A stretch of DNA of 64,000 bases from Micromonospora sp. CP22 (lineage in GTDB: Bacteria; Actinomycetota; Actinomycetes; Mycobacteriales; Micromonosporaceae). The position numbers and the translations under genes were made by a program. This document shows positions 9,059 to 16,510 of the stretch, piece by piece (position 1 is the first letter of the stretch; every line of letters begins with the position of its first letter). The stretch is from contig NZ_VCJO01000005.1 in the NCBI RefSeq assembly GCF_009712475.1, positions 251,850-315,849 of the forward strand, given 5' to 3'. The notes beneath the pieces were generated by a model. That model ran no database searches. It saw only the letters and a program-made list of their open reading frames with translations, and had not been told where the DNA came from.

Positions 9059-9086
9059 TGAACCGATCGGCGTGACCGCACGTATC
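9059..9086 (+). promoter_or_regulatory. SigL-type ECF promoter upstream of the sigma gene
   Basis: TGAACC at 9059-9064, then 16 bases, then CGTATC at 9081-9086. The Mycobacterium tuberculosis SigL consensus is close to TGAACC-N16/17-CGTGTC, and the downstream gene is SigL-like. This suggests autoregulation. It lies about 50 bases before the sigma start. Confidence 0.6.
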
Positions 9087-9135
9087 TCCGGTCGTAACAC
9101 CGCGCCCGCTCGTCGGTGAGAGCGAGGAGAGAACG

Positions 9136-9648
9136 ATCAGCGACCACGACGCCCACCTGCTGCGTGCCCTGCATGACGAGCATGCCGAGGCGCTGTACGC
9201 GCACGCGCTGCGGCTGGTCAACGGCGACCGGCAGCGCGCCGAGGATCTGGTGCAGGAGACGCTGCTGCGAGCCTGGCGGCATCCGGAGTCGCTCGACCCC
9301 CGACGCGGTTCGGTACGCGCCTGGCTCTTCACCACCGCGCGCAACCTGGCGATCGACGCCTGGCGGCGACGGTCGACCCGAGTCGGCGAGGTCTACAGCG
9401 ACGAACTTCCCGAGCCGCCGGTCGTCGACGAGACCGAGCGGGCCGTCGAGGCGTGGACGGTCGCGGAGGCGCTCAACCGGCTCAGCCCGTCGCACCGCGA
9501 TGTCCTGGTGGAGTGCTTCTACCAGGGGCGGTCGGTCTCCGAGGCAGCCTCCCGACTGGGGGTGCCGCCGGGCACGGTGAAGTCCCGCACCCACTATGCG
9601 CTGCGCTCCCTGCGGCTGGTCCTGGCCGAGATGGGGGTGACCGGATGA
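9136..9648 (+). CDS. ECF RNA polymerase sigma factor, SigL/SigK-like, with apparent ATC start
   Basis: About 170 residues with sigma region 2 (RAEDLVQETLLRAWRHPESL) and region 4 (GVPPGTVKSRTHYALRSLR), closely resembling mycobacterial SigL from memory. Homologues begin a few residues before HLLRALHDEH. Here the only matching position is ATC AGC GAC CAC at 9136, with GAGGAG ending 6 bases upstream. The frame has no ATG, GTG or TTG between the upstream stop at 9073 and this point; the first GTG, at 9250, would remove part of region 2. Its stop overlaps the anti-sigma ATG (ATGA), so the two are translationally coupled. Confidence 0.85.
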   Translation: MSDHDAHLLRALHDEHAEALYAHALRLVNGDRQRAEDLVQETLLRAWRHPESLDPRRGSVRAWLFTTARNLAIDAWRRRSTRVGEVYSDELPEPPVVDETERAVEAWTVAEALNRLSPSHRDVLVECFYQGRSVSEAASRLGVPPGTVKSRTHYALRSLRLVLAEMGVTG

Positions 9649-10334
9649 ACCGGTGCGAGTTCGCGTTCGACGACGGGGCATACGTGTTGGGCGCGCTCTC
9701 CCCCGCCGACCGGGTGGCATACGAACGGCACCTCGTCGACTGCCCGGCCTGCCAGCAGTCGGTTTCCGAGATCGCGGTGCTGCCCGGCCTGCTCGGCCGG
9801 CTGGATCCGGCCAGCCTGGAACAGCTCCTGCCGCAGCCGGAGAACCCCCGGGTGCCGGAGCTGCTCAACGCCGCCCGGGAACGCCGCCGCCGCGAGCGGC
9901 AGGCCAGCCGACTGCGGTACGCGGTGATCGGGCTGGCCGCCGCCGCGTTCGCCCTGGTGGTCGGCTTCGGAGGGGCCATGATGCTGCCCGGGCAGCAGAA
10001 CCCGCCGGTGGCCCAGGTGCGGATGGTGCAGATGCAACCGGTCGCCGGGACGGTGCCGGTGCACGCCGAGATCGGGCTGACCGGCACCAACTGGGGTACC
10101 CAGGTGACCATGGACTGCGGCTACGACCAGCGGGCCGGGTACGGCAAGGCGACCGCATTCCGGCTGGTCGCGTACGCCGGGGACGGCTCGCAGGAACAGA
10201 TCGGTTCCTGGCTGGCCGCCCCCGGCGACGACCTGCGGATCACCGGCGCGACCCGGTTCACCAACGCCGAGTTGGTCCGGCTGGAGCTGATCCGTGCGGA
10301 CGGCACCGCGGTGCTCGCCTACGAGGTCCGCTGA
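9645..10334 (+). CDS. Zinc-binding anti-sigma factor, RslA-like
   Basis: This 229-residue protein has an N-terminal ZAS domain with the HxxxCxxC motif (His29, Cys33, Cys36 in RHLVDCPAC). One membrane helix follows (about residues 92-114), then an external domain with WGT-type motifs as in mycobacterial RslA. It overlaps the sigma gene by 4 bases and should hold that sigma factor at the membrane. Release probably follows thiol oxidation of the zinc site, as known for RslA; this is inference for this protein. Confidence 0.88.
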   Translation: MNRCEFAFDDGAYVLGALSPADRVAYERHLVDCPACQQSVSEIAVLPGLLGRLDPASLEQLLPQPENPRVPELLNAARERRRRERQASRLRYAVIGLAAAAFALVVGFGGAMMLPGQQNPPVAQVRMVQMQPVAGTVPVHAEIGLTGTNWGTQVTMDCGYDQRAGYGKATAFRLVAYAGDGSQEQIGSWLAAPGDDLRITGATRFTNAELVRLELIRADGTAVLAYEVR

Positions 10335-10341
10335 CCGGGCC

Positions 10342-11277
10342 TCAACGGCTACCGGCGACCGCCGCCGTGGGCGGCACCGGGTCCGCCAGGCGCTGGCGGC
10401 GGGTCTGCCGGGCCTGGCGTACGGCGTCGGCGGTGAAGACGATCAGGGCGAGCCAGACCAGGGCGAAGCCGGCCAGTCGGGCCGGTGGCATCGGCTCGTG
10501 GAAGATCAGCACACCGCAGCCGAGCTGGAGGATCGGCGCCACGTACTGGAGCATGCCGAGGGCGGTCAGTGGTAGCCGGTTGGCGGCCCCGGCGAACATC
10601 AGCAACGGGATGGCGGTCAACGCTCCGGCGAGCACCAGCAGGGCCGTGTGCCCGGCCGAGACGTGGCCGAAGGCCAGGTCTGCGGTGGCCGCGAGCCAGC
10701 CGAGGTAGCCCAGCGCGGGCAGCGACAACACTGCCGACTCGACGAACAGGCCCTCTGCGGCGGGCAGGCCGAGGCGCTTCTTCACCAGGCTGTACCCGCC
10801 GAAGGAGAAGGCCAGGATGAGCGCGAGGTACGGCAGTCGTCCGTAGTCGATGGTGAGCACGGCCACCGCCAACGCGCCGACGCCGAGCGCCCACCACTGC
10901 GCCGGGCGCAGTCGCTCCCGCAGCACCAGCACCCCGAGCAGGACCACGATCAGCGGGTTGATGAAGTATCCGAGGGCGGTCTCCACCACCCGGTCGGTGT
11001 TCACGCCGTAGATGTAGGTGAACCAGTTGACGCCGATCAGTGCGGCGGCGGCGCCGATCCCGGCCAGGGTCCGGGGCTGGCGCAGCAGGGCACGGAGGAA
11101 GCCGACGTTGCGCAGCGCGAGGAGCAGCAACGCGACGAACGCGACGGACCACACCACCCGGTGGGCCAGGATCTCCATCGGCCCGGCCGGGCGCAGCAGC
11201 TTGAAGTAGAGCGGAAAGAACCCCCACATCAGGTAGGCGCCGAGGCCGTAGAGGTATCCGAGGCGGAGCGACGTCAC
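10342..11277 (-). CDS. rarD: EamA-family transporter RarD
   Basis: This 311-residue protein has ten predicted membrane helices and two EamA repeats. The start (GYLYGLGAYLMWGFFPLYFKLL) and LAHRVVWS are typical of the RarD branch of the drug/metabolite transporter superfamily. The substrate of RarD is not established. The GTG at 11277 overlaps the stop of the GNAT gene upstream (GTGA), so the two form an operon on the minus strand. Only 7 bases separate its end from the convergent anti-sigma gene. Confidence 0.88.
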   Translation of the reverse strand: MTSLRLGYLYGLGAYLMWGFFPLYFKLLRPAGPMEILAHRVVWSVAFVALLLLALRNVGFLRALLRQPRTLAGIGAAAALIGVNWFTYIYGVNTDRVVETALGYFINPLIVVLLGVLVLRERLRPAQWWALGVGALAVAVLTIDYGRLPYLALILAFSFGGYSLVKKRLGLPAAEGLFVESAVLSLPALGYLGWLAATADLAFGHVSAGHTALLVLAGALTAIPLLMFAGAANRLPLTALGMLQYVAPILQLGCGVLIFHEPMPPARLAGFALVWLALIVFTADAVRQARQTRRQRLADPVPPTAAVAGSR

Positions 11278-11774
11278 GGCTCAACCGTAAGCGCCGGGTC
11301 GGCCATCCGGTCCTTGCCGGTGAGCGGGCTCACCGGTTGGGGGTCGCGCCTGTCGAGTTCCATCCACCGGTCGGGGGGTACGCAGTTGAAGCCGACCTTC
11401 TCGTACACCCCGTGTGCGTCGTTGGTGGCCAGCAGGATTCGGCGTACGCCCAGCTCCGCCAGGTGGTCACGGACCGCGCCCGCCAGCCAGGTGCCCAGCC
11501 CGCGACCCCGTTCGGCCCGGTCGACGTAGACGTCGCAGAGGTAGCCGAAGGTGGCCCGGTCGGTGATCACCCGGGCGACCGCGACCTGCCGGCCGTCCGC
11601 CGGGCGGTACACCCCGAACCCGATCGAACCGGCGAACGCCCGCGCGACCGTCTCCCGGTCACGCCCGAGCGCCCAGTACGCGTCCAGACTGAGCCAACCG
11701 TGTACCAGGTCAAGGTCAAGCCGGGTGGGGTCGGTGCTGATCGTGTAGCCGTCGTCGCGGGTAAGGGTGAACAC
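11274..11774 (-). CDS. GNAT-family N-acetyltransferase
   Basis: This 166-residue protein has the GNAT fold. The acetyl-CoA pyrophosphate-binding motif is DRAERGRGLGTWL (Q/RxxGxG/A), followed by LATNDAHGVYEKVGF, the usual beta-bulge and C-terminal helix pattern. The acceptor is unknown. It starts with GTG at 11774 and is translationally coupled to rarD. The last ~25 residues beyond the domain look disordered. Confidence 0.85.
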   Translation of the reverse strand: MFTLTRDDGYTISTDPTRLDLDLVHGWLSLDAYWALGRDRETVARAFAGSIGFGVYRPADGRQVAVARVITDRATFGYLCDVYVDRAERGRGLGTWLAGAVRDHLAELGVRRILLATNDAHGVYEKVGFNCVPPDRWMELDRRDPQPVSPLTGKDRMADPALTVEP

Positions 11775-11844
11775 CCTGTCGACGCTACTGCCTGGCGGCG
11801 CGCGCCTCGGCAGCCAATTCCCGCGATATGGCCAGCGTTACCGC

Positions 11845-11884
11845 ATCCTGCCGGCGGTCACCGATGTGTGGCCGCCGGCAGGAT
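11845..11884 (-). terminator. Hairpin downstream of the holin-like gene
   Basis: A 17-bp stem (ATCCTGCCGGCGGTCAC with GTGGCCGCCGGCAGGAT, one G-T pair) and 6-base loop begin 12 bases past the stop of the minus-strand gene at 11897. Confidence 0.75.
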
Positions 11885-11896
11885 CGCCGAGGACGG

Positions 11897-12283
11897 TCAG
11901 TCGCGGTCGAGGATGGCGCCGAGGATCCAGGTGACGATGCCGACGAAGAGCGCCCCGAGCACCGCCGCCGGCCAGAAGCCGTCGACGTCGAAGGGCAGCC
12001 CCGCCTGGTCCGCGATCCAGCCGGTGAGCAGGAACAGCAGACCGTTGACGACCAGTGCGATCAGGCCGAGGGTGAGCAGGTAGAAACCGCAGCCGACGGT
12101 CTTGATGATCGGCTGTAGCACCCCGTTGACCACACCGAAGATGACCGCGACGAGGACCAGCGTCAGCACCGTCTCGGAGACCGAGTCGGTGTCGAGCGAG
12201 ATCCCGGGGATGATCAGTGTGGCCAGCCAGAAGGCCACCGCCGTGGCGCCGACCCGGATCAGTAGACCTTTCAGAAAACCCAT
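11897..12283 (-). CDS. Phage holin family 4 / YvlD-like membrane protein
   Basis: This 128-residue protein has four hydrophobic helices. It begins MGFLKGLLIRVGATA and contains VIFGVVNGVLQPIIK, the signature of the YvlD/DUF360 family named phage holin family 4. These proteins are widespread in chromosomes and are not evidence of a prophage. The function is unknown. The ATG at 12283 is preferred to one three codons upstream by comparison with homologue starts. Confidence 0.85.
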   Translation of the reverse strand: MGFLKGLLIRVGATAVAFWLATLIIPGISLDTDSVSETVLTLVLVAVIFGVVNGVLQPIIKTVGCGFYLLTLGLIALVVNGLLFLLTGWIADQAGLPFDVDGFWPAAVLGALFVGIVTWILGAILDRD

Positions 12284-12328
12284 GGCGGGCATGGTGTCAC
12301 GGCCGACGCGCGGGCGGAACCCGCGAGA

Positions 12329-14194
12329 TCATCCGGCATGACGGTGGATGTCGGCACCGATGAGCTGCGCCTCGATCGGGGTGGGGACGAGCAGCGCCCA
12401 GCGCAGGGCCCGTCGGTTGACCACGGCGACCATACCGGGCCGAATCCGGGTCAACAGGTGCGCCGCGTCGCCGAGCCCCAGCGCCGCACCGGCGACCGTG
12501 GCTTCCGCCTGACTGAGCGGGGGGAGGACCGCCAGGTCGGCCCGGCCCAACGGGTCCGTGTCCGACGGGGTCAGCGCGTCGCGGACCAGCAGCGTGGTCT
12601 GCCACGCGGTGCCCGGTCGCGGACCCGGCGGCGGTGGTGCGTCCAGCACCACGAGCACCGGTGCGAGCGGCGTCCCGGAGCCCCGCGTCACCGGCCGGTC
12701 GGGCGGTGCCAGTCGTACGGGCGCGCCCGGCACACCAACGCCCCGGAGGAAGCGGTCCCAGGCGTGCGGGCGGGTCGTCTGCACGACCACCTGGGCACCG
12801 AGCGCCAGCGCCCGTACGGCGACCAGTTGGGCGACGGGTACCCCGCCGCCGAGCACCAGCCGGGTGCTCTCCGGCCGGAACAGGCGGACGGTGACGGCGT
12901 GGCCGTGCCGGTTGACGCCGAGCTGCAACCCGGCGTTGCCGTACGGCACGGTCAGCTCCGGATGCCCGGCACTGGTCGGGGGCGATGCCGTGGGCAGTGC
13001 CAGCGGCAGCGTGTCGGCGAAGCCGGTCACCTGCCTGCCGTCGAGACGCTCCACCGTCGCGCCGACCAGGGCCACCGTCCGTCGGAACTGTCGGGCCGCG
13101 TTCGCCAACTCGGCGGGCGTCGCGGCGGCCAGCCGTACGACCAGCCCGGCCGACGGCCCGGCCCGGCCGCTGCCCGCCGTCGGTCGTCCGGTCGCGCTGT
13201 GCAGCGACACCGTGATCGCGGTCGCGGGCAGCCCCCACAGTCGGGGGAACATCGCCTCCCCCACCGGCCACCCGCTCAACCGGAAGCTGGTCTGGAGCAG
13301 GCCACCACACCGGACCGTCTGCCAGGACTCGCGAACCGGTCGCCCGTCATGGTGGGCGAACTCGGCGAGCACCCGGCGGACCGACTGCTCGCCCAGCGGT
13401 CGCACGGACACAGGGCGCAGCCGCCGGGCGATCCGGCGGACGACACCGGCGAGGGCATTCCCCAGCGTCTCCTCCGGCCAACCCCGGGCCCGCGACACCC
13501 GTACCGCCAGCACCGTCCGCTCCCAGCCGGCCAGTCGCTGGTCGCCGAGCTGACGGTAGGAGGCGGCCGCCGCGCCGTCACCGGCAGCGACCGCCGGTGT
13601 GGGTGTGCCGGTCAGCAGAAGCTGTACGCGTACGGGCGGTGCCTGGTCGGTCTCGTCGGCCAGCAGCGACGCCGGTGAGCCCACGCGCTGCCCGCCGTCA
13701 CCGAGCAGCTCGGCCGGATCGCCGACCTCCAGCAGTGCCACCAGTCCATCCGGGTCGTCCAGCACCGAGGCCGGGCCACCCTCCCACTCGACGGTGCGGA
13801 CCACGGCGTGCGGGGCCACCAGGTCGAGCAACTCGGCCGCAGTGGACAGTGATCTCCTCGCCCGTCGGCGGGCCAGATAACCGAAGCCGATGGCCAACCA
13901 CTCGTACAACCACCGTCGACGTACCCGGAACCAGGTCACGACGAGTAGCCCGAGCGCCGCCAGCGCCGTGCCGGCGATCGCCGGTAGGCCCCGGCCCGCG
14001 ACAGCGACGAGCCCCGCCGCCGCCACCTGGGTGGTGACGACCTGGCCGGCACCGATCCGCGGGGATCGCCACCGGCGCCCGGACCGTGACCGGGCGGCGA
14101 CCGGCCGGATCCGCTGCCCGGAGGGGAGAGGAAGGCCGTCGGCAGGGGATTGGTCGCTCGTGCTCGGGCGGGGCGGAGCGCAAACCGTCGTCAC
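12329..14194 (-). CDS. eccE: Type VII secretion protein EccE
   Basis: About 621 residues. Two adjacent membrane helices near the N terminus (about residues 35-75) are followed by a large soluble region, as in actinobacterial EccE, a peripheral part of the ESX membrane complex. It is divergent from two WXG100 genes and close to a mycosin gene, which supports the call. GTG at 14194 is chosen because GGGAGG lies 4 bases upstream. EccE is poorly conserved, so assignment leans partly on context. Confidence 0.8.
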   Translation of the reverse strand: MTTVCAPPRPSTSDQSPADGLPLPSGQRIRPVAARSRSGRRWRSPRIGAGQVVTTQVAAAGLVAVAGRGLPAIAGTALAALGLLVVTWFRVRRRWLYEWLAIGFGYLARRRARRSLSTAAELLDLVAPHAVVRTVEWEGGPASVLDDPDGLVALLEVGDPAELLGDGGQRVGSPASLLADETDQAPPVRVQLLLTGTPTPAVAAGDGAAAASYRQLGDQRLAGWERTVLAVRVSRARGWPEETLGNALAGVVRRIARRLRPVSVRPLGEQSVRRVLAEFAHHDGRPVRESWQTVRCGGLLQTSFRLSGWPVGEAMFPRLWGLPATAITVSLHSATGRPTAGSGRAGPSAGLVVRLAAATPAELANAARQFRRTVALVGATVERLDGRQVTGFADTLPLALPTASPPTSAGHPELTVPYGNAGLQLGVNRHGHAVTVRLFRPESTRLVLGGGVPVAQLVAVRALALGAQVVVQTTRPHAWDRFLRGVGVPGAPVRLAPPDRPVTRGSGTPLAPVLVVLDAPPPPGPRPGTAWQTTLLVRDALTPSDTDPLGRADLAVLPPLSQAEATVAGAALGLGDAAHLLTRIRPGMVAVVNRRALRWALLVPTPIEAQLIGADIHRHAG

Positions 14195-14423
14195 CGCACC
14201 TCCCTGGAGACCGGTCACCCTTCGCGAATCGACAACCGCCCATCGTAATCGCCGACACGGGTTTACGTTGTCCACAGGGGAGTAGCAAGGGGTAGCAGAA
14301 TTGCGATCGTGTCGCTACTGTCAGCGACGAGTTCTCGTTGGCCCATCCCGCGTCGTGCACGCCCTCCGGCGTCGTGGGTGGGGCGTTTTCCGCCGAAGGG
14401 CCAGCCACGATCGAGGAGACGAG

Positions 14424-14756
14424 GTGACGTCCCAGGTGTCCCAGACCCAGGCAGAGGCCGCGGTGATGCAGCAGACCGCGGCGAAGTTCGAGCAGACCGA
14501 CCAGTCGTTGCAGTCGATGCTCAGTGGACTGCTGGTCCAGCTGGAGATCCTGCAACAGGCCTGGCGCGGGGCGGGCGGGCGGTCGTTCGAGCAGGTCAAG
14601 CGGAAGTGGGCGGAGGATCAGGCCGGGCTGCAACAGGCGCTACGGGAGACGGCGGGTGCGATCCGCACCGCCGGCACGCGGTACGACGCCTCGGACTCCG
14701 AGGCGGCTACCCGAGTCGCCGCCACCACGCGCGGCGGTATCCGACTGCCGCTCTAG
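14424..14756 (+). CDS. WXG100-family secreted protein, EsxB-like
   Basis: This 110-residue helical hairpin protein carries WRG as its WxG turn (QQAWRGAGG, about residue 45). The C-terminal YDASD fits the YxxxD/E type VII export signal. GTG at 14424 has GAGGAG about 5 bases upstream. The second WXG100 gene follows 26 bases after the stop, so they probably form a heterodimer like EsxA/EsxB. It is preceded by a 229-bp divergent promoter region shared with eccE. Confidence 0.9.
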   Translation: MTSQVSQTQAEAAVMQQTAAKFEQTDQSLQSMLSGLLVQLEILQQAWRGAGGRSFEQVKRKWAEDQAGLQQALRETAGAIRTAGTRYDASDSEAATRVAATTRGGIRLPL

Positions 14757-14782
14757 CCCACGACCCAGGGAGACAGAGACCG

Positions 14783-15076
14783 ATGGAGCACGGTGTGCTG
14801 GTCGTCAACTTCGCCGCGTTGCAACAGGCCAGCGCGGACATCCAGCGGGCGCTGAACACGCTCGACGCACAGCTCGGCCAGCTGGAACGAGATGCCGCGC
14901 CGCTGGTCGCCAGTTGGTCCGGTGCCGCCCAGCAGGCGTACGAGCAGCGGCAGACGCGGTGGCGCAACGCCTCGCAGGACCTCCAGGCGATGCTGCGCGA
15001 CATCAAGCTCGCGGTGGACGAGTCCGCAGCCGACTATCTCGACACCGAGAAGCGGAACACCAACCTCTTCCAGTGA
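14783..15076 (+). CDS. WXG100-family secreted protein, EsxA-like
   Basis: This 97-residue protein has the canonical SWSGAAQQAY turn (WxG, about residues 42-44) between two amphipathic helices. YLDTE near the C terminus matches the YxxxD/E export motif. ATG at 14783 follows AGGGAGA. It is the likely partner of the preceding WXG100 protein and a substrate of the type VII system. The mycosin gene converges on it. Confidence 0.92.
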   Translation: MEHGVLVVNFAALQQASADIQRALNTLDAQLGQLERDAAPLVASWSGAAQQAYEQRQTRWRNASQDLQAMLRDIKLAVDESAADYLDTEKRNTNLFQ

Positions 15077-15094
15077 CCTTTCCACGTCGAGCGC

Positions 15095-15120
15095 GGGGTG
15101 GCGCCGAACGGTGTCACCCC
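15095..15120. terminator. Hairpin at the esxA-mycP junction
   Basis: GGGGTGGCGCC pairs with GGTGTCACCCC around GAAC with two wobble pairs. It lies between convergent genes and overlaps the mycP stop codon. Confidence 0.55.
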
Positions 15121-16358
15121 GCGTCGTGGTCCTGGCCGGCCGGGTGCCATCGTCGGCGCATCCCCCGAGGCACCACCGTCGCCGCCAGCACGACGGCGCC
15201 GGTCAGCGGCCCCACCACGCCGGCCAGCAGCAGCGCGCGGGCGAGGGCGTCGCCGCGACGATCCTGCTGCGCCAACAGCGCCGGATCGGGTCGGTGCTCG
15301 CTCAGCCCGCTGGGTGGCTGGGCGCGCCCCGGCGTCGATCCGGTCTCGGTCACCGCCCGGTAGGGGTTCAGCACTCCCGCGCCGTACCCGCCACCGGGTG
15401 CCGGATCAGCTGTCGCGACGAGCCGCCGAGTCACCTCGACCGCGCTGAGGTCGGGACGGTACTGGCGCAGCAGGGCGGCGGTGGCGGCGACGAAAGGCGC
15501 GGCGAAGCTCGTTCCGTCGATGCTGCGGTGTCCCTGCCCGGGGTTGGCGACCAGCACGTCGACACCGGGAGCGACGAGATCCACGTGGGCGCCGGTGTGC
15601 GAGAAATCGGCGCGCAGCCCGTCCGCGCCGATCGCGCCGACCCCGAGCACCCCGTCGTACGCGGCGGGATAGGGCAGCGGACCGCCGTCGCCGGTCAGGT
15701 TACCGGCGGCGGCCACCACGACCACGTCACGGTCGACCGCGTAGGCGACCGCCGTGCGGACGGCGGCATGGTCGGCGTAGAGCACGACGGAGAGGTTGAC
15801 CACGGCCGCGCCACGGTCGACCGCCCAACGGACCGCCCGGCCGAGATCCTCCGGTGTCGCCGCGCGCCCCGTCCCCTGCCCGTCCACCACCTGCTGTTCG
15901 CTGACCCGGACCGGCAGGATCCGGGCCTGTGGCGCCAGCCCACGGAAGCTGGTCCCGTCGCGTGGCACGGCGGCGATGATGCTCGCCACCCCGGTGCCGT
16001 GCCCGACACAGTCGAGGCCGCCGTCACCGTCGGGGTCGAGCAGGTCGATGCCGGCGAGCACCCGCCCGGCCAGTTGGGGATGCCGACGGTCGACACCCGA
16101 GTCGACCACCGCCACGATCACCCCGGCGCCGGTGGCCAGCCGGGAGAGCCGCTGTGGTGCGTACCGTTGCTGGGGCCAGGGGATCGCGGAGACCGAGACC
16201 GGCCCGGCGGGCTGCGGCGGCGACGCGCAGCGCGGTGCGGCTCGGGCCGGTGCCACGCCGACCGCCACCATCGGGCCGACCAGCAGGATCGCGGCCAGAC
16301 CGGCGAGCGGGCACGACCAGCGTCGCCCTGCGCGCCGGACCCAAAGTGGCCGGGACAT
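15114..16358 (-). CDS. mycP: Type VII secretion-associated serine protease, mycosin
   Basis: This 414-residue subtilisin-like (S8) protease has a signal peptide and a C-terminal membrane helix (ALLLAGVVGPLTGAVVLAATVV). The triad is visible as Asp in AVVDSGVD, His in GHGTGVAS and Ser in GTSFAAP. The oxyanion Asn lies in AAAGNLTGDG. Mycosins act on the outer side of the membrane and stabilise ESX complexes. ATG at 16358 is chosen because GGAGG lies 6 bases upstream; another ATG is 15 bases earlier. The context (eccE and two WXG100 genes) supports mycP over a general subtilase. Confidence 0.92.
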   Translation of the reverse strand: MSRPLWVRRAGRRWSCPLAGLAAILLVGPMVAVGVAPARAAPRCASPPQPAGPVSVSAIPWPQQRYAPQRLSRLATGAGVIVAVVDSGVDRRHPQLAGRVLAGIDLLDPDGDGGLDCVGHGTGVASIIAAVPRDGTSFRGLAPQARILPVRVSEQQVVDGQGTGRAATPEDLGRAVRWAVDRGAAVVNLSVVLYADHAAVRTAVAYAVDRDVVVVAAAGNLTGDGGPLPYPAAYDGVLGVGAIGADGLRADFSHTGAHVDLVAPGVDVLVANPGQGHRSIDGTSFAAPFVAATAALLRQYRPDLSAVEVTRRLVATADPAPGGGYGAGVLNPYRAVTETGSTPGRAQPPSGLSEHRPDPALLAQQDRRGDALARALLLAGVVGPLTGAVVLAATVVPRGMRRRWHPAGQDHDAG

Positions 16359-16510
16359 CGACCGCCTCCGCATCGTGTCGACAGCGACACGCGATGTTAT
16401 CGGCTGCTGGTGGGCCGGGCGGGCAGCCGCCGGGCTGGGATTGTGATCTTGTAATCACCTTGTAGGTTGTATCCGATACCTATGGCCTGTGCCCGGGAGG
16501 AGGGGTGGCC

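Noticed and set aside
11897-12283. Holin-like gene as sign of a prophage
   Set aside because: The family is a common chromosomal membrane protein and no other phage gene is nearby.
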